Source: Clostridium kluyveri
GTDB taxonomy: Bacteria > Bacillota > Clostridia > Clostridiales > Clostridiaceae
DNA length: 64,000 nt
Direction: 5' to 3'
Assembly (NCBI RefSeq): GCF_001902295.1
Contig: NZ_CP018335.1
Location: 1,240,001 to 1,304,000, forward strand
Shown here: in pieces, positions 36,949-45,679 of the stretch
Layout: every line of letters begins with the position of its first letter
Numbering within the stretch: position 1 is the first letter of the stretch
Program-made: the position numbers and the translations under genes
Notes under the pieces: model-generated
The model's database searches: none
What the model saw: the letters and a program-made list of their open reading frames with translations, nothing else
What the model was told of the DNA's origin: nothing

Positions 36949-38157
36949 TTATAATGCTTCTTTCATGGAGTGTTTATTCACATATAATGCAAGCAGAATA
37001 CCAATTACTGTAATTACTATATTGAATAAAATTACATATTTAGGTCCATATACGCCTCCAGCATTTGTGATAACTCCAGCGATATTTAAAATAACATAGT
37101 TTGCTATACTAGATGAAATCATAACAATAGATGTAATCTTACCTTTATTTGTCGGGAACATTGAGTTTGCTGTAGATACAGCTAATTGAAGTACACCGCC
37201 TGCTGCAGAGTATCCAAGTACAAAGCCTCCTATTAAACAGATGGCAGGTGTTTGTACAAAGTATAAAATTATAAGCATGATTGTAGCAATTGTAGGGTAA
37301 ATAGCCAGAATCCTCACCGGTTTAATAAATTTTTTTACTAAAAATGCAGTTACCAATATAGCAGTCATGGTTCCCAGTGAATAGAATGACTGAATTTTAC
37401 TAGGATCAACCATTCCATAGAGCTTTCCTAATTCTTGGTTACAATTCAACCATAATTGGAAAGTAGATGTAGATGTAAAACCTATACAAATTATTGCTAT
37501 ACTAACTGGTGTAAATTTCATTTTTTCTTTTACAGGGTTAATGGCATTTCCCTTTGAATCATCAGTACGATTCATAGGAGGGAATGGCATAAATGCAATC
37601 AAAATGGCATCTATGACGATAAATACAGCTACTACGAGGAAAATAGTTTTATAAGACATCTGACTTACTGCAACAAAACCAATCATAAATGGAAGTACAA
37701 ACTGTCCTATAGATATAGAGAATTTTGTAAACATGTTAGCTACGTCACCTGAATTTACAAATATTTCTAAACAAGATGGAGTAACACAGGTATCCAAGAA
37801 AGAGTTAGCAGCACCTCCAATTAGTGCAAAGGCATAAGCAACATATAGATTTGGCGAAAATACAATGCCTATAAAATAAGCAGCATAACAAGCCATTCCA
37901 ATTAGTCCGGAAATTCTTCTACCAAATCTGTCGGAAATAGGTCCTGAAAAAGGAAGTGTAATTAAACGACCTAGACCTAAAGCAGCAATAACAGCAAGAA
38001 CTACACTTACATCAAAGGTACCATCAGCTAGTGTTTTTGCACCCCAGGTACCTGCAAAATTTTGTTTATATTGTCCAAGTATGGATACTCCAATACCATG
38101 TACAAAATAAGTAAAATATAATGCCAGTGCGGTAGGATAGTATTTTTTGTTATTCAT
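36949..38157 (-). CDS. MFS transporter, YdiN/YdiM-like
   Basis: 402-residue 12-TM transporter. The N-terminus (YYPTALALYFTYFVHGIGVS), SDRFGRRISGLIGMACY, GGAANSFLDTCVTP and the C-terminal SAAGGVLQLAVSTANSMFP read like E. coli YdiN and YdiM. In E. coli those genes lie beside ydiB and aroD, the same functional setting as here. It is presumably the hydroaromatic-acid carrier or exporter of this operon. Start follows AAAGGAG. Two different MFS carriers in one operon suggest a substrate importer plus an end-product exporter, or two substrates. Confidence 0.87.
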   Translation of the reverse strand: MNNKKYYPTALALYFTYFVHGIGVSILGQYKQNFAGTWGAKTLADGTFDVSVVLAVIAALGLGRLITLPFSGPISDRFGRRISGLIGMACYAAYFIGIVFSPNLYVAYAFALIGGAANSFLDTCVTPSCLEIFVNSGDVANMFTKFSISIGQFVLPFMIGFVAVSQMSYKTIFLVVAVFIVIDAILIAFMPFPPMNRTDDSKGNAINPVKEKMKFTPVSIAIICIGFTSTSTFQLWLNCNQELGKLYGMVDPSKIQSFYSLGTMTAILVTAFLVKKFIKPVRILAIYPTIATIMLIILYFVQTPAICLIGGFVLGYSAAGGVLQLAVSTANSMFPTNKGKITSIVMISSSIANYVILNIAGVITNAGGVYGPKYVILFNIVITVIGILLALYVNKHSMKEAL

Positions 38158-38257
38158 TTTTTTCTCCTTTCAGTGATATCTTTTAAAGTATAAGTTTATT
38201 TAATAATGGGAAATGGAAGTAAAAATCCATCTCCCTCATTGTTAAAATGTAAATTTC

Positions 38258-39127
38258 TTATTTAAAATATAATTCTTTAATTTCATCTACAGGCATTTCT
38301 AAACCAGTATATAATTTAAAAGCTTCTGCTCCCTGCCAAAGGAGCATTCCCAAGCCGCCTACTATTTTACAGCCAGCAGCCTCTGCATCCTTTAAAAATT
38401 TTGTTTTCTTTGGATGGTATACTGTATCTGCTACCACCAGTTCTTTTCTAAAAATGCTTGTATCTTTTATATTACTTTCATCTTCATTAGGGTGCATTCC
38501 AACAAGTGTTGCATTAATTAAAATATCACTTGATGCAACTTCTTCATTAAGTTTCTCTGTATCATTTAAGTCATATAAATTTACAGCACAGTCAGGAACT
38601 TCTTTTTTTATAGTTTCAACATTTCTCTGTGCTCTTTCATAAAAGTTATCTTTTATGTTAAAAATAGAAACCTCTTTGCTGCCGTCTAAAGCGCATTGTA
38701 CCTGAATAGCTGTGGCAGCACCTCCAGAGCCCATGATAGTTATTTTTTTACCTTTTACTTCTACACCTTCTTCTTTTAAGCTGCGTACAAATCCAACTCC
38801 ATCTGTAATATGGCCTGTTAGTTTTCCATTGTCATTTACGATGGTATTAACTGCTCCGATAATACGTGCAGCAGGGGATAACTCGTCCATATATTTAACT
38901 ACTTCACTTTTACATGGCATTGTTACATTTGAACCCTTCATTTTAAAAGTTTTTATGGCCGTAATACCATCGGGTACTTTTTCAAGGTCAACTTGAAAAG
39001 CTAAATATATATAATCTAAATTTAATTTTTCAAAGCCGTAATTATACATAACCGGTGATTTAGAATGATCTACCGGATCTCCTATTAAACCTAATAAACC
39101 TGTTTTTCCTGAAATATCATTTTTCAT
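38258..39127 (-). CDS. Quinate/shikimate dehydrogenase, YdiB-like (second copy)
   Basis: 289-residue shikimate dehydrogenase family protein with GSNVTMPCKSEVVKYMDEL (about 65-83, substrate Lys), TDGVGFVRSLKEEG, Rossmann GSGGAATAIQVQ (about 133) and GLGMLLWQGAEAFKLYTG. The C-terminal half (WQGAE, ADTVYHPKKT) is close to E. coli YdiB. It differs clearly from the paralogue at 30030, so the two may prefer different substrates or cofactors. Start after AGGAGGG. Follows the ene-reductase gene by 45 bases; operonic. Confidence 0.88.
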   Translation of the reverse strand: MKNDISGKTGLLGLIGDPVDHSKSPVMYNYGFEKLNLDYIYLAFQVDLEKVPDGITAIKTFKMKGSNVTMPCKSEVVKYMDELSPAARIIGAVNTIVNDNGKLTGHITDGVGFVRSLKEEGVEVKGKKITIMGSGGAATAIQVQCALDGSKEVSIFNIKDNFYERAQRNVETIKKEVPDCAVNLYDLNDTEKLNEEVASSDILINATLVGMHPNEDESNIKDTSIFRKELVVADTVYHPKKTKFLKDAEAAGCKIVGGLGMLLWQGAEAFKLYTGLEMPVDEIKELYFK

Positions 39128-39172
39128 GTCATAACCCTCCTGATTTCATTTTATTTAGTATGGTGTTAACTT

Positions 39173-41095
39173 CTATAATTTTATTGCTACCTCAAAGGCT
39201 TCGGTAGTAGCATCTAATGCTCTACGTGCTTTTACTGCATCACCTATTACATAAGTTTCCTTTATAGTCTTTTTCACTTCTTCACTTAGAGGATCATAGG
39301 CTCTGGATCCCATGGCAAGCACTACTGAATCAAAACCATCTATTTTATCTGCTTTATCTTCTGACAAACTGTATTTGACACCGCCTTCAAAGAATTTGGT
39401 GACCTTTGCTCCAGTGATAGTCTTAATATTATATTTTTGGAAATCTTCCATTAAGAACTTTCTATGTTCTGATATTACATCTGCTCCAACTTTATCACGG
39501 AATTCAATAACAGTGACATCATGGTTCTGTTCCCCAAGAAAAGCTGCAGTTTCACATCCAACCATTCCGCCGCCAACTACAAGAACCTTTTTCCCACAGC
39601 ATTCCTTGCCATCAAAGAGATTCACTGCGTGAATCAGTCCTGAATCATTTATACCTGGAATAGGGAGTACAAGAGGAGTTGCACCTGTTGCAATAATTAC
39701 TGCATCCGGTGATTCTTCTGCTATTATTTTTTCAGTAACTTTTGTATTCATTTTTATCTTTACTCCATATTGTCTGCATTTTGTGATATAACTGCGGACC
39801 ATGTTTGTAAGATCTCCTTTTCCAGGAGGGTAAGCGGCTAATCTCATTTGTCCTCCCAAAGTATCACTGGCTTCAAACAATTTTACTTCATGGCCTCTAA
39901 GGGCAGATATCCAGGCTGCATACATGCCGGCTACTCCACCACCCACAACCATTACTTTCTTGATGACCTCTGCAGGTTTTAATTCAGACTCTCTGCCCAA
40001 ACATGGATTGACAAGACAGGTGATCGGTTTTCCATGATACATATTTGGAACACATCCTTGTAGACAGCCAATACATGGAAGCATCTCATCTAGACGGCCT
40101 GCGGAAGCTTTATTAGGTGTATGGGGATCTGTAAGGCTCTGACGTCCAAAAGCCACCAGGTCACATCGTCCTTCACGAACTAAAAGCTCTGCAAAATGAG
40201 GCTCTGTGAAACGTCCTACAGTAATAACCGGAATATCCACAGCACGTTTAATTTCTGTAACAAGCTCTGCACTGAATCCTCCATGCAGCACTGTAGGCGC
40301 CCACATATATTCGTCACGAAGGTGGACGGCACGGGAAACATGGAGAGCATCTACTCCAATATATTCCAGATAGGCAGCAATTGCTGCGCTGTCATGTACA
40401 TCAAGTCCTCCCGGTATTTCATCGGAACTATTGATACGACAAATAATTGCTATGGAATGCCCTACTTTTTTACGTATGTTTTCAATGATAAGACGGGGAA
40501 GGCGCATTCTATTTTCAAAGCATCCTCCAAACTCATCTACACGTTTATTTGTTCTTGGTGAAAGAAAGCTGTTAATTAAATATCCATGGGCACAATGCAC
40601 TTCAACTGCATCGGCTCCAGCTTTCTTTGCACGAAGAGCTGCATCGCCATATAACCCTATTAATTCATAGAGTTCTTCAGTAGTTATTGCCATAGGGGTG
40701 TCACGCCCTACTGCTGAAGGAATCGCAGATGCAGATTTTATAGGATAGCCTGCAGCCTTTGCATTACCTTCAGGTCCGGCATGTTGAAGCTGTATGGATA
40801 CTTTGGCACCATTTTCATGGCAGGCATCAATAACACCTTTAAAACTTTCTATTGTACTGTCATCATATAAACATGGTTTACGAAAACCACCTTTTGCCTT
40901 CCTGTCTACAACTGTAGCTTCAAAGGTAATTAATCCAAATCCTCCTTTGGCACGTTCGCTGTAATAAACTAAGGATCTGTCACTCATAGAACCGTCTGTA
41001 TTGGCAAAATTATTACCCATAGGTGAAACTACGAAACGATTTGGTACTATTATTGGACCAATTTTTATTGGTTCAAACATAGATTTAAATTTCAT
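39173..41095 (-). CDS. Old-yellow-enzyme type ene-reductase with Fe-S and FAD domains (second copy)
   Basis: 640-residue flavoprotein of the 2,4-dienoyl-CoA reductase/enoate-reductase/BaiCD family. FMN barrel about 1-330 (RFVVSPMGNNFANTDG; HCAHGYLINSFLSPRTN). Fe-S cluster motif CIGCLQGCVP with a later Cys (about 340-360). FAD/NAD domain about 380-640 (VMVVGGGVAGMYAA; VLVVGGGMVGCETAAFLG). Base composition is less AT-biased than its neighbours (many GC-rich codons), suggesting separate origin. Reduces an alpha,beta-unsaturated carbonyl; 3-dehydroshikimate or a dehydration product is plausible. Start at 41095 is chosen because the ATG at 41107 overlaps the AAAGG ribosome site. Confidence 0.85.
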   Translation of the reverse strand: MKFKSMFEPIKIGPIIVPNRFVVSPMGNNFANTDGSMSDRSLVYYSERAKGGFGLITFEATVVDRKAKGGFRKPCLYDDSTIESFKGVIDACHENGAKVSIQLQHAGPEGNAKAAGYPIKSASAIPSAVGRDTPMAITTEELYELIGLYGDAALRAKKAGADAVEVHCAHGYLINSFLSPRTNKRVDEFGGCFENRMRLPRLIIENIRKKVGHSIAIICRINSSDEIPGGLDVHDSAAIAAYLEYIGVDALHVSRAVHLRDEYMWAPTVLHGGFSAELVTEIKRAVDIPVITVGRFTEPHFAELLVREGRCDLVAFGRQSLTDPHTPNKASAGRLDEMLPCIGCLQGCVPNMYHGKPITCLVNPCLGRESELKPAEVIKKVMVVGGGVAGMYAAWISALRGHEVKLFEASDTLGGQMRLAAYPPGKGDLTNMVRSYITKCRQYGVKIKMNTKVTEKIIAEESPDAVIIATGATPLVLPIPGINDSGLIHAVNLFDGKECCGKKVLVVGGGMVGCETAAFLGEQNHDVTVIEFRDKVGADVISEHRKFLMEDFQKYNIKTITGAKVTKFFEGGVKYSLSEDKADKIDGFDSVVLAMGSRAYDPLSEEVKKTIKETYVIGDAVKARRALDATTEAFEVAIKL

Positions 41096-41143
41096 AAAAA
41101 GAATCATCCTTTCCCAAAATTAATTTATGGAATTTTTATTTCA

Positions 41144-42010
41144 TTATTTTAAATGTTCAGATACTTCAGGCCATGCCTCGTCTAAAACTTTCTTTGCTGA
41201 TCTAAAGGCACCTTGGGCAGCATATTCAATTCCCTTTTCCACAATAGGATCTGATATTGTCTCAACACCTATGGCTCTGGGACATACTCCATGTTCTTTT
41301 AACATGCGTACAAATCCTACAGTATCCCCATAACCTTCTCCAGGGAACAGACGGTCATGCATTGATTCATCTCTCAATATCTTTTTAGGATATGGTCTGT
41401 CATGAACATCACAGATTTGTATTGAAACTATTTTATCTGCAGGAACAGATTTAATCATGTCAAAAGTCTGGTTTGCTCTAGCCCAGTGCCATGTATCACA
41501 AATAAGCATGGCATTTTTTCTGCTGCATGCTTTAACCGCACGCCATGCAGAAGCTAAATCAGGAACTCCGCTGTACGGCATGAATTCAAGACCTATCATA
41601 ATGTCTCCTGCTCGGTCGCAAAGTTCTCCAAGGGCAGCTGCAATGTGTTCATCCGAAAGTTTTTCCATTAGCCCGCAGTTAATGTGTTTTACATTAAAAA
41701 GGTGTGCCATATGGTATATTGTTTGTTCTTTTTCCTGCTGCTGTTTAGTTCTATCTTCTTTAGTACCCCACTGAGTTATATACTCAACTTCGGTAACTTT
41801 TATTTTATATTCATCAAGTATTGCCAGCATGTCTTCATCAGTTAAGCCTTCTTTTTTAGCATCTACGTAATTTTCAGCACGTAAACCTATACCATCAAAT
41901 CCAACCTCTGCTGCGGCTTTAACTCTATCTCTAAATAACACCTCAGTTCCCAGTGTATATGAACTTATTGTAATTGGTGGATATGAATTTGTAATAATCT
42001 TTTTTTCCAT
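41144..42010 (-). CDS. Sugar-phosphate isomerase/epimerase-like TIM barrel enzyme (AP-endonuclease-2 family)
   Basis: 288-residue metal TIM barrel. Candidate metal ligands: Glu142 (IGLEFMP), Asp172 (ICDTWHWAR, with His175), Gln198 (VSIQICDVHD) and Glu250 (IGVETIS). The superfamily includes hydroxypyruvate isomerase, inosose dehydratase and 3-dehydroshikimate dehydratases (AsbF/QuiC type). Given the neighbours, a dehydratase or isomerase acting on a dehydroshikimate-like compound is a reasonable hypothesis. It is not proven by sequence, and conversion to protocatechuate would be unusual in a strict anaerobe. First gene of the minus-strand operon, divergent from LysR. Start after AAAGGAG. Confidence 0.75.
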   Translation of the reverse strand: MEKKIITNSYPPITISSYTLGTEVLFRDRVKAAAEVGFDGIGLRAENYVDAKKEGLTDEDMLAILDEYKIKVTEVEYITQWGTKEDRTKQQQEKEQTIYHMAHLFNVKHINCGLMEKLSDEHIAAALGELCDRAGDIMIGLEFMPYSGVPDLASAWRAVKACSRKNAMLICDTWHWARANQTFDMIKSVPADKIVSIQICDVHDRPYPKKILRDESMHDRLFPGEGYGDTVGFVRMLKEHGVCPRAIGVETISDPIVEKGIEYAAQGAFRSAKKVLDEAWPEVSEHLK

Positions 42011-42341
42011 AATATATTATTCTCCTTTTCACTAAGATATCTTGTAATTTTAATCATTTTAGATAAAAATTACCTAAAAACATCAGAATAAGATGCTTAT
42101 GTGCTATTGATTGTCAATCTTTTTAAGTTCTGAAAATCGTGTTTTTAACTTAAATTATGTATTTTACATGATAATTTAAAGAAATATATGTAAGTCAAAT
42201 TTTATTACTAATCGATTTCATCAGAACTATGAGTTTATTATATGATATAAATTTAACAAAAACAAATTGATAATATTCTAATAATCTATAGATTTTATAT
42301 ATAGTTCCTGTTATAATTGGTACTAGTAATATAGATGTATT
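42011..42341. promoter_or_regulatory. Divergent promoter region of the second hydroaromatic set
   Basis: 330 bp between the TIM-barrel operon (minus) and LysR (plus). AT-rich; it should hold both promoters and LysR boxes. I see no strong palindrome comparable to that of the first set and no convincing -35/-10 pair. Confidence 0.4.
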
Positions 42342-42362
42342 ATGAGAAAGTGGTGTGCTAAA

Positions 42363-43241
42363 TTGAATTTATATCATTTGCGTTATTTTGTAACCCTGGC
42401 ACATTTGGAGCATTATACTAAAGCTGCAGAGGAATTAATGATTACACAACCCAGTTTAAGTCATGCTATAGCTCTATTAGGAAAAGAACTTGGAGTTTCC
42501 CTATTCGAAAAAGACGGTAGGAATGTAGTGCTTACAAAGTATGGAAAAATATTTCTGACTGATGTAGAGAAGGCATTGGAAATTTTAGACTCCAGTGTGA
42601 AAACGTTAAAAATGATTGGAAATGGGGAAGGTATTATTGAACTTGCTTTTCTTCGTACTTTAGGGACGGATTTTGTGCCGAGGATTACCAGGGATTTTTT
42701 ACAAGAAAACAAGGGAAAGTCCATTGAATTTCACTTTCACACAGGTGTGACAGGGGATATTATAGAAGGACTTAAATCTAGAAAATACGATATTGCTTTT
42801 TGTTCTAAGATAGAAGAAGAGCAAAGTATAGAGTTTATACCAATTGCAACGCAAGAACTTGTATTGATTGTTCCAAGTAACCATCCTTTAGCTGATAGAG
42901 ATGCCATAGATTTGATAGATACGATTTCATATCCTTATATATTTTTTACTAAAAAAAGTGGTCTTAGACCAATAATTGATAATTTATTTGCGCAAATTGG
43001 TAAATTGCCTGAAATTGCTTATGAAGTTGAAGAGGATCAGGTAGTTGCAGGACTGGTTTCTAAAAATTTTGGTATAGCAGTGAGTCCTAATATGCCTATG
43101 CTTAATTCCATGGACTTAAAAGTTATTCAAATAATAAGTCCCAGTTGGGAGAGGAGGTTTTATCTAGCAGTAGTGAAAGATAAATATTCCACACCGGTAG
43201 TTCAACAATTTAAAAATTTTGTTATAGAATATACAAAGTAA
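42363..43241 (+). CDS. LysR-type transcriptional regulator (second set)
   Basis: 292-residue LTTR: HTH about 1-60 (NLYHLRYFVTLAHLEHYTKA then ITQPSLSHAIALLGKELGV), effector domain about 90-285. TTG at 42363 gives the canonical LysR N-terminus (MNLYHLRYF) and has AAAGTGGTG upstream; the ATG at 42342 has no ribosome site. Divergent from the operon at 35510-42010 and therefore its likely regulator. Paralogue of 27890-28795. Ends in a terminator shared with the convergent aminotransferase genes. Confidence 0.9.
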   Translation: MNLYHLRYFVTLAHLEHYTKAAEELMITQPSLSHAIALLGKELGVSLFEKDGRNVVLTKYGKIFLTDVEKALEILDSSVKTLKMIGNGEGIIELAFLRTLGTDFVPRITRDFLQENKGKSIEFHFHTGVTGDIIEGLKSRKYDIAFCSKIEEEQSIEFIPIATQELVLIVPSNHPLADRDAIDLIDTISYPYIFFTKKSGLRPIIDNLFAQIGKLPEIAYEVEEDQVVAGLVSKNFGIAVSPNMPMLNSMDLKVIQIISPSWERRFYLAVVKDKYSTPVVQQFKNFVIEYTK

Positions 43242-43255
43242 AAATACTTAATTTA

Positions 43256-43292
43256 AAAACTAGCCATGAAAATATAAACTATGGCTAGTTTT
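43256..43292. terminator. Bidirectional terminator between LysR and aminotransferase genes
   Basis: AAAACTAGCCAT pairs with ATGGCTAGTTTT. Convergent genes on both sides; A and T tracts flank the stem. Confidence 0.8.
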
Positions 43293-43302
43293 CAGATTAA
43301 CT

Positions 43303-44427
43303 CTACTTTTTATAAAAGCTTTTTATAGCATTACATACAAAGTCCACTTCCTCTTCTGATATTTCAGGATATATAGGTAGTGCCAGTATTTCTTCACATA
43401 TTTTTTCTGATACAGGAAAATCTCCCTTCTTATGTCCAAGATAGCTGAAACACTTTTGAAGGTGAAGGGGGATAGGATAGTATATGCTGCAGCCAATTTC
43501 TTTCTCTTTTAAATATGCACAGAGTTCGTCTCTTTTTTCTGTGAGTATATTAAATACATAATATACTGGATGTTGATCATTTTTAATTTTAGGAATTTTT
43601 ATGTAGGGAATACTTTTTAGCCGTTCTTTATACCAGTTGGAGACTATATTACGTTTTGCTATGGAATTGTCAATGTATTTCAATTTAACAAGCAGTAAGG
43701 CAGCTTGAATTGTATCAAGTCTTGAATTATAGCCTATGTAATCATAGTGGTATTTTTTGGAGGCTCCATGAACTCTGAACATTTTCACCTTTTCAGCTAA
43801 ATCAGAGTTATTTGTAATTATCATACCTCCGTCTCCATAACCACCTAATGTCTTAGTGGGAAAGAAAGAAAATACTCCTAAATCTCCTAAGGTACCCGAA
43901 TGTTTGTAGGTAGTACTGTTATTTCCTTTCCATTTCATACCGAAGGCTTCGGCAGCATCTTCAAGCACACTAAGATTATTTTTTGAAGCTAAATCCATTA
44001 TTTTATCCATATCTGACATCTGACAAAATAAATGTATAGGTAGTATACCTTTAGTATTTGAATTTATTTTTTCTTCAATCTTATCTGTATCAATATTGAA
44101 AGTATCCTCATCTATATCTACAAAAACAGGTTTTGCATTATGCTTAACCAAGCAGGAGGTAGAGGCAAGAAAGGTAAAAGGTGAAGTTATTACCTCTTTA
44201 CCATTTTTAAAACCTAGTACATCAGAGGATATGACTAAAGCATCTGTACCTGAAGCTACAGAAATAGCATGTTTTGCACCAGTATATTTTTCTATGGCTC
44301 TTTCAAGATTTGAAACCTCTTCCCCCAATATAAAGTTTCCTTTTTCTAGAACATTTTTTATGGCCTTGTTGAACTCCTCTTTTTTTTCATTATATTCTCT
44401 TTTAGGAGTATAAAAATCAACTTTCAT
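43303..44427 (-). CDS. DegT/DnrJ/EryC1/StrS-family aminotransferase (downstream copy)
   Basis: 374-residue PLP-dependent sugar aminotransferase-type enzyme: GKEVITSPFTFLASTSCLVK (about 74-93), FVDIDEDTFNIDTDKIEEK, DAAEAFGMKW (about 157), PLP lysine in GVFSFFPTKTLGGYGDGGMI (about 186-205) and SRLDTIQAALLLVKLKYID. These enzymes aminate keto-sugars of nucleotide-activated sugars. Only three bases separate it from the upstream paralogue, so the two are translationally linked. No sugar dehydratase or glycosyltransferase lies next to them, so the product is unknown. Confidence 0.87.
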   Translation of the reverse strand: MKVDFYTPKREYNEKKEEFNKAIKNVLEKGNFILGEEVSNLERAIEKYTGAKHAISVASGTDALVISSDVLGFKNGKEVITSPFTFLASTSCLVKHNAKPVFVDIDEDTFNIDTDKIEEKINSNTKGILPIHLFCQMSDMDKIMDLASKNNLSVLEDAAEAFGMKWKGNNSTTYKHSGTLGDLGVFSFFPTKTLGGYGDGGMIITNNSDLAEKVKMFRVHGASKKYHYDYIGYNSRLDTIQAALLLVKLKYIDNSIAKRNIVSNWYKERLKSIPYIKIPKIKNDQHPVYYVFNILTEKRDELCAYLKEKEIGCSIYYPIPLHLQKCFSYLGHKKGDFPVSEKICEEILALPIYPEISEEEVDFVCNAIKSFYKK

Positions 44428-44430
44428 TAT

Positions 44431-45606
44431 TTATTTCACCTTCTCTACTACTTTTATAAGTTCTTTTACCACATATTCAGCATCTTCCGGAAGGAGAGTT
44501 GAATAAAGTGGTAGTGTTATTTCATTGGCATATTGTTCATAGGCATTTGGGTAATCCTCTATGGAATATCCAAGGCATTTATATAAGGTAAACATAGGCA
44601 GTGGTATAAAGTGAACATTAACTGCTATGCCTTTTTCTGCAAGTGTTTTTATAATTTCATCTCTTTGTTCTTCTTTTAATTCTTTAATCCTGAGTGGATA
44701 CAGGTGATATGAGGTTTCCATGTTTTTATCTTCTTTAAAAGGAAGTATGGCCCACTCTTTTTGTGATAATATACTTGAATATATTTCAAATATATTTTTG
44801 CGCCTTTGAAGCATATTACTATATCTTCTAAGTTGAACTAATCCAAGAGCAGCATTTATGTCTGCCATATTGCATTTATATCCTGCTGTAACTATGTCAT
44901 ATTTCCAGGCACCTGCTTTCATTTTGGATAAGGCATCTTTTGATTGACCATTAAGGGAATTTAATTTTAAATCCTTTAATAAGTTTTCTTTTCCAAATAA
45001 GTTATTATTGTTAAAGGTTATAGCGCCCCCTTCTGCTGTAGTCAAATTTTTTACTGCATGAAAGGAAAATACGTGGGCATCTAACTGGCTGCCTACCTTC
45101 TTTCCTTTGTATGAAGCTCCAAGGGCATGGGCAGAGTCTGATACGAGCAGTATATCTTCACGATTTTTAAGTTTTAGAATCTGTCTTAGAGCATCGTAGT
45201 CCACAGGTACTCCTGCAAAGTCTACAGAAAAAATGGCTTTTGTATTTGGAGTAATTGCATCATATACTTTATCTATATCTATAGAAAAGTCATCCTTTTT
45301 TACATCCACCATAATTGGTTTTATACCTCTTTGAATAGATACAGCTGCAGTAGATGTATAGGTATAAGGAGTTGTTATTACATCATCTCCATTTTTAATG
45401 TCAAATACTTTTAGTAGTAGTTCCATGCCACAGGTGGCACTTGAAACCGCTGCTGAATAATTTGAACTGCAGTAGTCAGCTAATTTTTTTTCAAATTCAG
45501 CAGTTCTAGGTCCAGAGGTTATCCATCCTGATTTTAAAACTTCCGATAGGGCGTCAATTTCGTCCTGGGTAATATCAGGAGGAGAAAAGGGAATTTTTTT
45601 ATTCAT
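44431..45606 (-). CDS. DegT/DnrJ/EryC1/StrS-family aminotransferase (upstream copy)
   Basis: 391-residue PLP enzyme of the ArnB/PseC-like branch: ITSGPRTAEFEKKLADYCSS (about 30), GDDVITTPYTYTSTAAVSIQ, VDFAGVPVDYDALRQIL, SDSAHALGASYKG (about 166), PLP lysine in FSFHAVKNLTTAEGGAI (about 185-201) and ALGLVQLRRYSNMLQRR. It is well diverged from the downstream paralogue; perhaps they act in sequence on one sugar or on two substrates. ATG at 45606 is chosen because GAAAGGA lies upstream; an in-frame ATG at 45639 has none. Follows the MerR-methyltransferase gene by 73 bases. Confidence 0.87.
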   Translation of the reverse strand: MNKKIPFSPPDITQDEIDALSEVLKSGWITSGPRTAEFEKKLADYCSSNYSAAVSSATCGMELLLKVFDIKNGDDVITTPYTYTSTAAVSIQRGIKPIMVDVKKDDFSIDIDKVYDAITPNTKAIFSVDFAGVPVDYDALRQILKLKNREDILLVSDSAHALGASYKGKKVGSQLDAHVFSFHAVKNLTTAEGGAITFNNNNLFGKENLLKDLKLNSLNGQSKDALSKMKAGAWKYDIVTAGYKCNMADINAALGLVQLRRYSNMLQRRKNIFEIYSSILSQKEWAILPFKEDKNMETSYHLYPLRIKELKEEQRDEIIKTLAEKGIAVNVHFIPLPMFTLYKCLGYSIEDYPNAYEQYANEITLPLYSTLLPEDAEYVVKELIKVVEKVK

Positions 45607-45679
45607 AAATATCAAATCCTTTCTTTGGGTAGTCAACAAGAGTAGTGAACATCCAGGTAATCAAATGCATTAAATCAAT

